From: Deltaproteobacteria bacterium
GTDB lineage: Bacteria > Myxococcota_A > UBA9160 > UBA4427
Reading direction: 5' to 3'
NCBI GenBank assembly: GCA_029261855.1
Contig: JAJDAN010000083.1
Coordinates: 62,001 to 126,000, forward strand
DNA: 64,000 nucleotides
Positions 25,328 to 34,099 of this stretch are shown in pieces. Position 1 is the stretch's first letter, and each line of letters begins with the position of its first letter. The notes beneath the pieces are model-generated. The model was not told the origin of the DNA. It ran no database searches and saw only the letters and a program-made list of their open reading frames with translations. The position numbers were made by a program, and so were the translations under genes.

Positions 25328-25432
25328 TTGGCCAAGTCCTATTCGCCCGAAGATCTCGCGCGACGCGCCTTCGGGATCAGCGTTGCCGGAATCGCCCTGT
25401 TCATCGCGGTGGTCTACATCTTCATCCTCTAG
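25328..25432 (+). CDS. 34-residue single-pass membrane peptide in the oxidase operon
   Basis: A short gene beginning with TTG at 25328, 8 bases after GGGAG (25315-25319), and ending with TAG. The product has a charged N-terminus (AKSYSPEDLARRAFG) and one hydrophobic helix up to the C-terminus (AGIALFIAVVYIFIL). Size, membrane topology and position between the cytochrome c and subunit II genes suggest a small accessory subunit of the haem-copper oxidase, like the small fourth subunits of other oxidases. No homologue is recognised by eye. Confidence 0.65.
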   Translation: MAKSYSPEDLARRAFGISVAGIALFIAVVYIFIL

Positions 25433-25469
25433 GTCGTCCGCGGCTTTCGACCCCGCGACTCTCTCTATT

Positions 25470-25495
25470 CCCGAGACACCACTACCCGAGACACC
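25470..25495 (+). repeat. two copies of an 11-base direct repeat
   Basis: CCCGAGACACC at 25470-25480 and 25485-25495 (period 15) in the gap before the subunit II gene, followed by related CCGCGAC repeats. Possibly a protein-binding or slippage site; no function is evident. Confidence 0.5.
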
Positions 25496-25542
25496 GCCCG
25501 CGACACTCACCCGCGACCCAAGACCGATTGTGAGCTGAGCCC

Positions 25543-26283
25543 ATGACCGACCTGATTGCGAACTACGTACCTTCTCTCTCGACGTATTCCGCCGATATCG
25601 ACGGGCTGATCATCCTGATCGCTTGGCTCGTCGGGTTCTGGTACGTCCTCTGCAACATCGTCTTCTTCTATTTCATCTTCCGCTACCGAGCGAAGCCGGG
25701 CGTCCCCACCAGCTACGTCACGGGTGAAGAGAAGGAGCTCAAGCGCTGGATCACCATCCCGCACCTGCTCGTGCTGGTGTGCGACCTGTTCATCATCTAC
25801 GGCGCAGTGCGGGTCTGGGTCGACGTCAAGCAGACGCTCCCCGAGACCCCCTACGCGACGGTCCGCGTCATCAGCCAGCAGTGGGCCTGGAGCTTCGTCC
25901 ACCCGGGCGCCGACGGGAAGCTCGACACCGCGGACGACATCAAGACGGTCGACGATCTCCACATCGTGAAGGACAAGCCCTACATCTACGAGTTGATGGC
26001 GCGGGATGTTCTCCACGACTTCTCGGTGCCGGTCTTCCGGCTCAAGCAGGACGCGATCCCGGGACGCACCATCAAGGGCTGGTTCCAGGCCACCGCAACC
26101 GGCGTCTACGACATCCAGTGCGCGGAGATCTGCGGGATCGGCCACGGGGTGATGGCCGGCAGGATCCACATCAGCACCGAAGAACAGCACGCGGCCTGGA
26201 TCGCAGAGAACACGCCGGCCGCCGCGCTGGCAGACATGCCCCAGGCAGACACCCCGAACCCGAAGGCCCTGGCGGCCCGCTAG
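25543..26283 (+). CDS. coxB: cytochrome c oxidase subunit II
   Basis: A 246-residue protein with two membrane helices and a C-terminal cupredoxin domain. The CuA ligands are complete: H158 (VLHDFSVP), then C193, E195, C197, H201 and M204 in CAEICGIGHGVM. The electron-entry aromatic motif is QQWAWSF. An acidic insert (DGKLDTADDIKTVDD) sits in the loop after it. There is no fused cytochrome c domain, so the separate dihaem cytochrome encoded upstream is the likely donor. The ATG at 25543 begins MTDLIANYVP. Confidence 0.95.
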   Translation: MTDLIANYVPSLSTYSADIDGLIILIAWLVGFWYVLCNIVFFYFIFRYRAKPGVPTSYVTGEEKELKRWITIPHLLVLVCDLFIIYGAVRVWVDVKQTLPETPYATVRVISQQWAWSFVHPGADGKLDTADDIKTVDDLHIVKDKPYIYELMARDVLHDFSVPVFRLKQDAIPGRTIKGWFQATATGVYDIQCAEICGIGHGVMAGRIHISTEEQHAAWIAENTPAAALADMPQADTPNPKALAAR

Positions 26284-26303
26284 CCGGCATTTAGGAGCAA
26301 CCC

Positions 26304-28016
26304 ATGGCTGAATCCGTCCCGGCCGCAGACGTTCACGCTCACGATGACCATGGTCATCACGAGCAGAGCTTCGCGAGCAAGTACCTCTTCTCTACCGATC
26401 ACAAGATGATCGCCATGCAGTACATGTTCACGGGCATGGCGATGGCGTTGATCGGCGGTTTCTTCGCCTACGCGTTCCGCATGCAACTCGCCTTCCCCGG
26501 CATGGACGTCCCCTTCTGGGGGCAGGTGTCGGCAGCGGAGTACAACGCGCTCGTCACCAACCACGGCACCATCATGATCTTCTGGGTGGCGATGCCGGTG
26601 TTGATCGCCGCCTTCGGCAACTACCTCATCCCGCTCATGTGCGGCTGCGACGACATGGTGTTTCCGCGGCTGAACCGGCTCTCGTACCAGATCTTCCTGC
26701 TCTCGGCGGTCGTGCTGATCGCGTCCTTCTTCGTCGAGGGTGGCGCCTTCGGCGGCGCCTGGACCGCCTATCCGCCGCTCTCCGCCAAGGCCGAGTACAG
26801 CCTGACGCCACTTGGATCCACGATCTGGGTCATTGCCGTCGCGCTCGAATTCGTCGCCTTCCTGCTCGGCGGCATCAACTTCGTGACCACTGCCATGAAT
26901 TCGCGTGCCGAGGGCATGGGCATGTACGACATCCCCGTCGTCATCTGGATGATCGTGATCGCGAGCATCTTGTTCATGGCTTCGGTGGGCCCGCTGATCG
27001 CCGGTGCCGTGATGCTGGTCTTCGACCAGACCCTCGGGACGAACTTCTTCGATCCCGACCGCGGTGGCGACCCGATCCTGTGGCAGCACCTCTTCTGGTT
27101 CTTCGGGCACCCGGAGGTCTACGTCGTGCTGCTGCCCGCATTGGGCATCACCGCCGACATCATGGCCACCTTCTCCCGCAAGAAGATCTTCGCGTACAAG
27201 ACGGTCCTGTACACGACCTTCGCGACGGGCGTGCTGTCCTTCATGGTCTGGGCGCACCACCAGTTCATCGCGGGCGTCGATCCCCGCATGGCGCACGTGT
27301 TCACGATCACGACCCTGTTGATCTCGATCCCGATCGCGGAGCTGTGTTTCGTCTACATCGCCACCCTGTACAAGGGCTCGATCACGCTGTCGACGCCGAT
27401 GCTGTGGGCTCTGGCCTTCCTCGGTGAGTTCCTGATCGGCGGTGTCACGGGCATCTTCCTGGGTGCGAGTGGCGCGGATGTCTACTTCCACGACACCTAC
27501 TTCGTGCTTGCGCACTTCCACTACACCTTCTTCCCGATCGCGATCATCGGAACCTTCGCCGGTGTCACCTACTGGTTCCCGAAGATGTTCGGTCGCATGA
27601 TGAACGAAACCCTGGGCAAGATCCATTTCTGGGGGACGGTCATCCCGTTCAACTGCATCTTCATCCCGCTCTTCTTCCTGGGCATGGGTGGACAGCATCG
27701 CCGGATCTACAACTACGAGAACTTCCCGGAGCTGGCGGGCCAGGGCATGCAGGACATCCGGATCTTCGCGACCGTCTCGCTGCTCGTAATGCTCGCCTTC
27801 CAGGTGGTGTTCTTCATCAACTTCATCATGAGTCTCCGCAGCGGCAAGAAGGCTCCGAACAACCCGTGGCGGGCGAACACCCTCGAGTGGCAGACGCCTT
27901 CGCCGCCGCCCCACGGCAACTTCGGTAGCGAGATGCCGAAGGTCTACCGAGGTCCCTACGAATACGGAACGCCCGGCCGCGAAGAGGACTTCTGGCCGCA
28001 GAACGCGCCGAGCTGA
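26304..28016 (+). CDS. coxA: cytochrome c oxidase subunit I
   Basis: A 570-residue haem-copper oxidase core subunit with about twelve helices. Visible landmarks are the low-spin haem ligand in TNHGTIMIFW, the D-channel residues in FGNYLIP and CDDMVFPRLN, the CuB/Tyr-His site GHPEVYVVLLPALG, the CuB histidine pair in WAHHQFIAGVD, and the haem a3/a histidines in DTYFVLAHFHYTFFP. The Glu in GHPEVY-type helix VI context marks an A-family enzyme. The first 20 residues are histidine-rich (VHAHDDHGHHEQ), perhaps a copper-handling tail. It follows subunit II by 20 bases. Confidence 0.96.
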   Translation: MAESVPAADVHAHDDHGHHEQSFASKYLFSTDHKMIAMQYMFTGMAMALIGGFFAYAFRMQLAFPGMDVPFWGQVSAAEYNALVTNHGTIMIFWVAMPVLIAAFGNYLIPLMCGCDDMVFPRLNRLSYQIFLLSAVVLIASFFVEGGAFGGAWTAYPPLSAKAEYSLTPLGSTIWVIAVALEFVAFLLGGINFVTTAMNSRAEGMGMYDIPVVIWMIVIASILFMASVGPLIAGAVMLVFDQTLGTNFFDPDRGGDPILWQHLFWFFGHPEVYVVLLPALGITADIMATFSRKKIFAYKTVLYTTFATGVLSFMVWAHHQFIAGVDPRMAHVFTITTLLISIPIAELCFVYIATLYKGSITLSTPMLWALAFLGEFLIGGVTGIFLGASGADVYFHDTYFVLAHFHYTFFPIAIIGTFAGVTYWFPKMFGRMMNETLGKIHFWGTVIPFNCIFIPLFFLGMGGQHRRIYNYENFPELAGQGMQDIRIFATVSLLVMLAFQVVFFINFIMSLRSGKKAPNNPWRANTLEWQTPSPPPHGNFGSEMPKVYRGPYEYGTPGREEDFWPQNAPS

Positions 28017-28033
28017 GCGAGGCAGGAATCGAC

Positions 28034-28609
28034 ATGGCAATGAGACCGATTGCAACGACGCGCCAGGTCACCGGTATTCCCACCGGTCGGCTGGCGACCT
28101 GGTGGGTGATTGGGTCGGAGATCGTGATCTTCGGCGGCCTTCTCGGGTCGTACCTGATGCACCGCCTCGTCAACATGCAGTGGGCGAACTACGCGGCCCA
28201 CACCAACACCTGGGCGGGCGCGTTCAATACCCTGGTGCTGCTGACCTCGTCGCTCTCGGCGGTGCTCGCGCACCACGCGGCCTCCCACGGTGACGGCAAG
28301 AAGGCCGCGCGTTACCTCTGGATGACCATGGGTGGCGGCGCGCTCTTCGTCGCCGTCAAGGCGGTCGAATGGACCCACGAGATCCAGCTCGGCTACACGA
28401 TCAGCTCGAACGCCTTCTGGGCCTTCTACTACACGGCGGCGGGCCTGCACGCGCTGCACGTCATCGCCGGTGTGATCATCATGGGCATCATCTCGGTGGC
28501 CTGCCTGAAGAACGAAGACCTGCACCGCGTCGAGCTGATCGGGAACTACTGGCACTTCGTGGACCTGGTCTGGATCTTCCTGTTCCCGCTGCTCTACATC
28601 GCCAAGTAA
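28034..28609 (+). CDS. coxC: cytochrome c oxidase subunit III
   Basis: A 191-residue five-helix subunit III. Conserved segments are WWVIGSEIVIFGGLLGSYL, NTLVLLTSSLSAVLAHHA, KAVEWTHEIQLGYTI, GLHALHVIAGVIIMG and the closing NYWHFVDLVWIFLFPLLYI. Short five-helix forms of this type are found in bacterial aa3/caa3 operons. A second, more divergent copy lies 400 bases downstream. Confidence 0.93.
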   Translation: MAMRPIATTRQVTGIPTGRLATWWVIGSEIVIFGGLLGSYLMHRLVNMQWANYAAHTNTWAGAFNTLVLLTSSLSAVLAHHAASHGDGKKAARYLWMTMGGGALFVAVKAVEWTHEIQLGYTISSNAFWAFYYTAAGLHALHVIAGVIIMGIISVACLKNEDLHRVELIGNYWHFVDLVWIFLFPLLYIAK

Positions 28610-28636
28610 CGCGACCAAGTTAGAGAAGGAATTTTC

Positions 28637-28996
28637 ATGTCGGATGATCACGGTCCCGCCCACTACATTCGGATCTGGGCTGTCCTCGTCGCGCTGCTCG
28701 TTGTCAGCGTCGTGGGCCCCATGTTCGAGATCCGAGTGCTGACACTGGTCACGGCCTTCGGGATCGCGGTCGTGAAGGCGTACATGGTGGCGGCGAACTT
28801 CATGCACCTGAAGACCGAGAAGCCTCTCGCCGTCTACATCCTGGCGACCTGCCTGATCTTCATGTTCCTGTTCTTCGCCGGAACCTCACCCGACGTCATG
28901 CGCACCGAGGGCAACAACTGGGAGAAGCCCGGTCTCAAGGCGATCATCGCCGCCGGTCTCGAAGAGGGTGTCGGCATGCACGAAGGTCAGCACTGA
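28637..28996 (+). CDS. cytochrome c oxidase subunit IV (caa3-type)
   Basis: A 119-residue protein with three helices matching prokaryotic oxidase subunit IV: YIRIWAVLVALLVVSVVGPM, VVKAYMVAANFMHLK and YILATCLIFMFLFFAGTSPD. The conserved K-x-x-x-V-x-x-x-F-M-H-L motif is intact. AGAGAAGGA precedes the ATG. It stabilises the oxidase and takes no part in catalysis. Confidence 0.88.
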   Translation: MSDDHGPAHYIRIWAVLVALLVVSVVGPMFEIRVLTLVTAFGIAVVKAYMVAANFMHLKTEKPLAVYILATCLIFMFLFFAGTSPDVMRTEGNNWEKPGLKAIIAAGLEEGVGMHEGQH

Positions 28997-29024
28997 GGAT
29001 CGTCCTGGGAAACGGAGCTCGTTC

Positions 29025-29615
29025 GTGAGCAGCATGGCCCCCACGCTACATGTCGTACCGCCGCCTACACGGCAGCCCGTGATCGAGAGCCAGGTCATCG
29101 GGACGCTGGTCTTCATCGTCACCGAAATCATGACCTTCGCGGGTCTGATCAGCGGCCTCGTGATCGTGAAGGCGAACCACCTCGGCCCCTGGCCGCCGCC
29201 GGACCAGCCGCGGCTGCCCATCGAAGCGACGGGCTTCAATACCCTCGTGCTGCTCGCGAGTGGAGTGGCCCTGTTCCAGGCCTGGCGCGCCTTCAAGCGG
29301 AAGCCGCTCGACGCCAAGAAGCCCTTCGCGCTGGCCATCGGGTTGGGACTCTTCTTCGTCGTCTTCCAGGGCTTCGAGTGGGTGAGGCTGATCGGCGAGG
29401 GCCTGACCCTGACCTCCGGGGCTCTCGGCGCGTTCTTCTATCTGATCGTCGGCGCACACGCGCTGCACGCCGTCGTCGCGATCGTGCTGCTGTGCGTCTT
29501 CTATCGGCGACTCACCCGGCTCGAGCTGAAGCCCGGCACCTTCCTCGGCGCGCAGATGTTCTGGTACTTCGTCGTGGGTCTGTGGCCCATCCTCTACGTG
29601 CAGGTGTACCTGTGA
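29025..29615 (+). CDS. second cytochrome oxidase subunit III-like protein
   Basis: A 196-residue membrane protein of the subunit III family, starting with GTG at 29025 (GGAG 7-8 bases upstream). It keeps the family plan (VIGTLVFIVTEIMTFAGLIS, FNTLVLLASGVALFQAWRAF, VVFQGFEWVRLIGEGLTL, GAHALHAVVAIVLLCVFY, FWYFVVGLWPILYVQVYL). It lacks the N-terminal TGIPTGRLATWW-type segment of the first copy, and FWYFVVGLWPI replaces YWHFVDLVWIF. It probably associates with the same oxidase or replaces the first copy under other conditions. Confidence 0.85.
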   Translation: MSSMAPTLHVVPPPTRQPVIESQVIGTLVFIVTEIMTFAGLISGLVIVKANHLGPWPPPDQPRLPIEATGFNTLVLLASGVALFQAWRAFKRKPLDAKKPFALAIGLGLFFVVFQGFEWVRLIGEGLTLTSGALGAFFYLIVGAHALHAVVAIVLLCVFYRRLTRLELKPGTFLGAQMFWYFVVGLWPILYVQVYL

Positions 29616-29845
29616 TCCGATCGATCTCGCTCTTGTCTCTTGCAACCGCGGTGGTACTGCTGGTGCTGTCGCCCGAGACGGCCGAGGCTTGCGCGGTCTG
29701 CTTCCAGTCCAAGAGCGACGCCAGCCGCGTCGCCTTCATCGCGAGCACCGCCGTCATGACCTTCCTTCCGCTGCTCGTCATCGGCGGGGTCGCTTGGTGG
29801 GTCCGGCGCCAGTTCGTGAAGGCCGGAGAGCAAGCGCAGAGCTGA
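29612..29845 (+). CDS. 77-residue membrane protein with a CxxC motif
   Basis: Starts with GTG at 29612 inside the stop of the preceding gene (GTGA). A signal-type helix (residues 5-22) leads to EACAVCF, a CxxC motif just outside the membrane. A second helix (AVMTFLPLLVIGGVAWWV) and a basic tail follow. Small proteins with this plan close several bacterial oxidase operons. A copper- or redox-related assembly role is an inference from the CxxC and context. Confidence 0.7.
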   Translation: MIRSISLLSLATAVVLLVLSPETAEACAVCFQSKSDASRVAFIASTAVMTFLPLLVIGGVAWWVRRQFVKAGEQAQS

Positions 29846-29940
29846 GGGCCGGCCCCCTTGGGCGCCCCACGCGCGTTGTGCCACTCTCTTGGGGCGACGA
29901 CTCCGCATGTCTCTGCATGCGTGTCCGCCCGGAGGAACCG

Positions 29941-31281
29941 ATGGCCGAATCCAGCGCCGCTTCGAACGCTCCCTTTCACCTGACCGGCAACTTCGCCCCG
30001 GTCTCCGAAGAGCGCACCGAGACCGCCCTGGCGGTGACCGGCGCGATCCCGCCCGAGCTCTCCGGCCGCTTCTTCCGCAACGGTTCGAATCCCCAGAGCG
30101 GCTGGTCTCCGCACTGGTTCCTGGGCAACGGCATGGTGCATGGGGTCGAGATCCAGAACGGCCGCGCCACCTGGTACCGCAACCGCTACGTGAAGACGCC
30201 GTTGCTGGCGGACCCCGAGCGCAACCGCATCGGCGAAGACGGGCTCATCGATCGCCACTATTCCTGCGCGAATACCCACGTCATCTCGCACGGCGGCAAG
30301 ATCCTGGCCCTCGAGGAGGGCTCGTTCCCCTTCGAGCTCACGAAGGATCTCGAGACCGTCGGCGCGTGGGACTACGAGGGCCGCCTCGACACGGCCATGA
30401 CCGCGCACCCGCGCATCTGTCCCGAGACGGGTGAGCTGCTCTTCTTCGGCTACGGCTCGACGCCGCCCTATCTCGTCTACTACCGGGTCGCGCGCGACGG
30501 CACCCTCGTGCAGCGCGAGGAGATCGACGTCAAGGGTCCGACGATGATGCACGACTGGAACGTCACCCGGAACCACGTGATCTTCATGGACCTACCCGTC
30601 ATCTTCGACATGGAGCTGGCCGGCAAGGGCGGCTTCCCGATCCGCTGGAGCGACGACTACGGCGCCCGCCTCGGCGTCATGCCGCGGGACGGTACGAACG
30701 ACGACGTCGTCTGGTACGAGATCGACCCCTGCTACGTCTTCCATCCCATGAACAGCTACGAGGACGGCGAGCGCATCGTGCTGGACGTCGCACGTTTCGG
30801 GAAGCTGGCGTTCGGACCCCAGGACGGCGAGGGAACGCCGTCCATGCTGCACCGCTGGGTGATCGACCAGAAGGCCGGCACGGTCTCGGACACGCCCCTC
30901 GACGACAGCCCGGCGGACTTCCCGCGTGTGCACGACCGCGTCGTCGGGTTGCCGCACCGATACGGCTACATGGCGGGCATGGGGAACGGCCCCGAATCCC
31001 TGGGCGCGAGCCTGTACAAGTACGACCTGTCGACGGGCAAGCGGCTCACCCATGATCTCGGGGGGTGCCAGTCGGGTGAGCCCGTGATGGCGGCCGCACC
31101 CGGCGCCCGGGGAGAAGACGAGGGCTGGGTGATGACCTTCGTCTACGACCCGACCACCGACAAGAGCGACCTGGTGCTGATCGATGCCACCGACTTCGAG
31201 AAGAAGCCGGTGGCGCGTATCCACCTGCCTACTCGCGTGCCCTTCGGCTTCCACGGCAGCTGGATCCCCGACGAGGCCTGA
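29941..31281 (+). CDS. carotenoid oxygenase family protein
   Basis: A 446-residue enzyme of the carotenoid-cleavage dioxygenase family. All four iron-binding histidines are visible: H156 (TAHPRI), H204 (MMHDWNVTRNH), H268 (FHPMNSYEDG) and H438 (GFHGSW). FFRNGSNPQSG and WFLGNGMVHGVE near the N-terminus are also typical. It splits a carotenoid, apocarotenoid or stilbene double bond with O2; the substrate is open. It starts 95 bases after the last oxidase gene on the same strand, so it may be transcribed with it or from its own promoter. Confidence 0.92.
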   Translation: MAESSAASNAPFHLTGNFAPVSEERTETALAVTGAIPPELSGRFFRNGSNPQSGWSPHWFLGNGMVHGVEIQNGRATWYRNRYVKTPLLADPERNRIGEDGLIDRHYSCANTHVISHGGKILALEEGSFPFELTKDLETVGAWDYEGRLDTAMTAHPRICPETGELLFFGYGSTPPYLVYYRVARDGTLVQREEIDVKGPTMMHDWNVTRNHVIFMDLPVIFDMELAGKGGFPIRWSDDYGARLGVMPRDGTNDDVVWYEIDPCYVFHPMNSYEDGERIVLDVARFGKLAFGPQDGEGTPSMLHRWVIDQKAGTVSDTPLDDSPADFPRVHDRVVGLPHRYGYMAGMGNGPESLGASLYKYDLSTGKRLTHDLGGCQSGEPVMAAAPGARGEDEGWVMTFVYDPTTDKSDLVLIDATDFEKKPVARIHLPTRVPFGFHGSWIPDEA

Positions 31282-31407
31282 TGGCGTCCCGGAGCCCGGG
31301 CCGTCCAGCGGGAAGGCCCCCAGGACTACGGTTTCGCCCGGTAGTTGCCGATCAGCCAGTGCAGGGTGGGTCCGGACAGGGTGGGTCGCCCGCGGAGGCC
31401 TGGCGCA

Positions 31408-32085
31408 TTGGATCGCCCCAACGTCCACATCAGCTTCTCGAAGCAGTACACCTACTACCACCGGGTCCTGGCCGGCCTGGTGGTCAAGTACACCCCGTGG
31501 CAGGGACAGGTCGTCGATCTGGGCTGCGGCTTCGGCCATCTGCTCGCGCTCCTCGCCGAAGCCGATCCCTCCTTCGGACTCGTGGGGGCGGACGTCACCG
31601 AGGCGTGCATCCTGGGCACCCGCGAACGAGCTCCGAGCGCGCGTACGGTTCAGCTCCGAGAGGGGGCGATCGACTACGACCTCCTCGGTGAAGACGTCGA
31701 CACCTGCATCATGGCGCACTCCCTCGAACACATGCTCGACCCGGTCGGCACCATTCGCGAGCTGATGGCACGGCTGAAGCCGAAGGGGCACCTGGTGCTC
31801 GCGGTTCCGAATCCGGTCCGGCCGACGGTCTTCTTCGGGAATCTGCGCAGGAAGCACTACGTCAACCGGGGGCACGTGTATGCCTGGGACCGTTCCCACT
31901 GGATGAACTTCCTGGAGGGGATTCTCGGCCTCGAGGTGGTCGAGTACGCATCCGACGAGGTGAAGCTATTCTCGGGGCGCGTGTTGCGGGTTGCGCCGTT
32001 CCTGAAGAAGCTCGAGATCGCGCTCTCGCGCGGAGTTCCCTGGTGGTCGTTTTCGAACATCGCGGTCGTTCGCAAGGCTGAATGA
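31408..32085 (+). CDS. class I SAM-dependent methyltransferase
   Basis: A 225-residue protein. The start is probably TTG at 31408, as GGAGG (31394-31398) lies 9 bases upstream; upstream codons are not protein-like. Motif I is VVDLGCGFGHLLALL; motif II/III are present as DVDTCIMAHSLEHM and LKPKGHLVLAVPNP. The type (Methyltransf_23-like) often modifies sugars or lipids in surface-polymer clusters. It overlaps the flippase gene by 4 bases (ATGA), tying it to that cluster. Confidence 0.82.
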   Translation: MDRPNVHISFSKQYTYYHRVLAGLVVKYTPWQGQVVDLGCGFGHLLALLAEADPSFGLVGADVTEACILGTRERAPSARTVQLREGAIDYDLLGEDVDTCIMAHSLEHMLDPVGTIRELMARLKPKGHLVLAVPNPVRPTVFFGNLRRKHYVNRGHVYAWDRSHWMNFLEGILGLEVVEYASDEVKLFSGRVLRVAPFLKKLEIALSRGVPWWSFSNIAVVRKAE

Positions 32086-33398
32086 GCTTCTTCCGCAACC
32101 TGGCGGGTGTCCTGCTCACGAGCGCGGTGGGCGTCCCGATCGGGATGGTGACGAGCATCCTGCTTGCTCGCCTCCTCAGTACCGACGATCGCGGCTTCTA
32201 CGCCGTGGCGATGAGCTTCGCGACCGTCACCACGATGCTGACCCAGTTCGGCTGGCCCACCGCGTCCATCGACCGGTTGCGGCGTGGTGGACGACCGGCA
32301 GCGGAGGTCTCGGGCGGCTCGCTCGTCTTTCTGGGTCTCGTTTCCACGCTCGTCGTAGCGCTGGCGTTCGCCGCCGAGGCGCCCTTGCGCGAGCACTTGC
32401 TGAGCGATCTGCCCTTCGTCGTCTTCGCCGCCGCCCTGGTGACGGTTCCGCTGCGGATGCTCGCCAACGGGTTCGGATCGATTGCCCGGGCGATCAACCG
32501 CTTTCAGGACGAGAACTGGTACGCGTTCGCACTGCGTGTCGCGAATCTCATCGCCGCACTCGTCGTCCTGGCATGGCTGGGGGGGGCGCTGACCGGGCTG
32601 ATGCTGGCGATCGCCTCCGCGTACGCGGTGCTCGTGGTTGCTCTCGTCGCTGTCGTTCTGCGACGGACGGGCCTGCACTTCGCACTGTCGGCGGAAGAGC
32701 TGATGCTCACCTTGCGCTTCGGGCTGAAGACCCACGCGATGACCGTGGCCGGCAGACTGCACGAGAGGCTCGATATCTTCATGCTGGCCGCGCTGCTGGC
32801 CGAGCCGACCCAGATCGCGTTCTATGCGATCGCGAAGGGCATCATTCAGATCATCCAGATGCTCCCGAGCTCGTTCGGGAAGGTGGCGTATCCCGAGCTC
32901 GCGGGGCTGGCTCCCGGTGCGGCGAGCGAGTTCGCCGCCAGTCTCGTCCGACAGAATCTGCTGCTGCTGGTCCCGATCGGGATCGTCCTCGGGGGTGCGG
33001 CGCCGGTCCTGCTACCGCTCCTGTACGGAGAGCCCTATGGGGCATCGACCCTGCCATTCCTGCTGCTGTTGCCGGGCACGCTGCTCCTGGGCGCCGCCGG
33101 GGTGCTGGCGCGCTACTTCACCGGGACGGACAACCACCGGCCGAACATCATCACGCGCTTCGTCAGCCTCGCAGTCAACGCCCTCCTCAATTATCTGTGG
33201 ATCCCGCGTTTCGGAATCGAGGGCGCGGCTGCAGCCGCGCTCGTTTCGTACACGGTGGACGCCGTTGGGCTCGTCTTCATCTTCGTCGTGCAGAGTGATT
33301 CCAGCTTCGGGGATCTCGTTCGCATCCGTGATTCCGACTTCGATCCCTATCGGAAGCTGCTTCGGCGAGCCGCACGAGCGTGGCGGCGGGGCGCCTGA
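32082..33398 (+). CDS. polysaccharide flippase (Wzx/MATE-like)
   Basis: A 438-residue protein with twelve or so hydrophobic helices. It starts with FFRNLAGVLLTSAVGVPIGMV and LLARLLSTDDRGFYAVAMSF, which is typical of lipopolysaccharide/polysaccharide flippases of the MVF superfamily. It should move undecaprenyl-linked sugar repeats across the inner membrane. It lies between two methyltransferases and is followed by a sulfotransferase, which suggests a methylated and sulfated cell-surface glycan. No polymerase or glycosyltransferase is encoded immediately next to it. Confidence 0.87.
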   Translation: MSFFRNLAGVLLTSAVGVPIGMVTSILLARLLSTDDRGFYAVAMSFATVTTMLTQFGWPTASIDRLRRGGRPAAEVSGGSLVFLGLVSTLVVALAFAAEAPLREHLLSDLPFVVFAAALVTVPLRMLANGFGSIARAINRFQDENWYAFALRVANLIAALVVLAWLGGALTGLMLAIASAYAVLVVALVAVVLRRTGLHFALSAEELMLTLRFGLKTHAMTVAGRLHERLDIFMLAALLAEPTQIAFYAIAKGIIQIIQMLPSSFGKVAYPELAGLAPGAASEFAASLVRQNLLLLVPIGIVLGGAAPVLLPLLYGEPYGASTLPFLLLLPGTLLLGAAGVLARYFTGTDNHRPNIITRFVSLAVNALLNYLWIPRFGIEGAAAAALVSYTVDAVGLVFIFVVQSDSSFGDLVRIRDSDFDPYRKLLRRAARAWRRGA

Positions 33399-33429
33399 CA
33401 GGGTCGGGCGGTCGAAACACGCGATCCGA

Positions 33430-33435
33430 TATAGT
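33430..33435 (+). promoter_or_regulatory. candidate -10 box (TATAGT)
   Basis: TATAGT, close to consensus, in the 87-base gap between the flippase and the next methyltransferase gene. It would give a leader of about 45 bases that includes AGGAG. No -35 match was found at the normal distance. Confidence 0.35.
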
Positions 33436-33485
33436 CGGTCGCTCTTCGTTCCATCAGCGATCGCCCCTGTCGCCAGGAGATTTCG

Positions 33486-34091
33486 GTGCAAGACCAGCTG
33501 TCGAGACTTGCAGGGTGGTGGCTCGAACGAAGGTCCCGCAAGCGCTTCGCCGGCAGCATCTTCGACCGCTTTCGCGGGCTCGAGCCGCTGCTCGCCGACT
33601 GCGCCGGAGAGAGCGTCCTGGACATCGGGTCCTGCGACGGCCTGGTCGCCTACGAGTTCGCGCGTGCGGGTGCGGCGGTGGTTCACGGCTTCGAGCTCGA
33701 CCCGTCGGACGTGCGCTTCGCCCGGCGTCTGTTTCGAGACGTGCCCGGCGAGAGTCGATTCGTCGTCGCGGACCTGGCCGGGAGCGGCGCAGCGTTCGAG
33801 CGCCGATACGGACGAGGACTGCTCCCGGACTACGACACCGTGCTCTTCCTTGGCGTCTACCACCATCTGGTTCGTCAGTCGTCCCGTTCCGCAATTGCAG
33901 AGCTGCTGTCTTTCCTGCTGCGACGAACGCGCCGACGCCTGGCGATCCGGACGAAGTTGATCGACGACATCGAGCCGGTGGTGGTGGCCGCGGGCTTCGT
34001 TGCGTCCGGTCCCGAGTACCCCGCCTTCGGAGATCTGGGGCCTCTTCGTATCTACGAGCGGGAGAGCGTCTCCCGAAGCGCCGGGAGCTGA
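33486..34091 (+). CDS. class I SAM-dependent methyltransferase
   Basis: A 201-residue protein starting with GTG at 33486, with AGGAGA about 7 bases before it. The SAM-binding motif is ESVLDIGSCDGLVAYEFARAG with the acidic motif II in HGFELDPSDVRFAR. Motif IV is DYDTVLFLGVYHHL, as in Methyltransf_11/FkbM-like enzymes. It is encoded between the flippase and a sulfotransferase gene and probably modifies the same glycan. Confidence 0.8.
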   Translation: MQDQLSRLAGWWLERRSRKRFAGSIFDRFRGLEPLLADCAGESVLDIGSCDGLVAYEFARAGAAVVHGFELDPSDVRFARRLFRDVPGESRFVVADLAGSGAAFERRYGRGLLPDYDTVLFLGVYHHLVRQSSRSAIAELLSFLLRRTRRRLAIRTKLIDDIEPVVVAAGFVASGPEYPAFGDLGPLRIYERESVSRSAGS

Positions 34092-34099
34092 GCCCCACC

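Noticed and set aside
29846-29940. A terminator after the oxidase operon
   Set aside because: GC-rich inverted pieces (GGGCCGGCCC, GGCGCCCC/GGGGCG) are present, but there is no T-tract and similar sequences occur widely in this DNA.
31330-31420. A minus-strand C-terminus-like peptide (GPTLHWLIGNYRAKP, then TAG)
   Set aside because: It looked like a gene remnant but no family could be named and no upstream body is visible; the plus-strand methyltransferase with TTG start and GGAGG explains part of the region.
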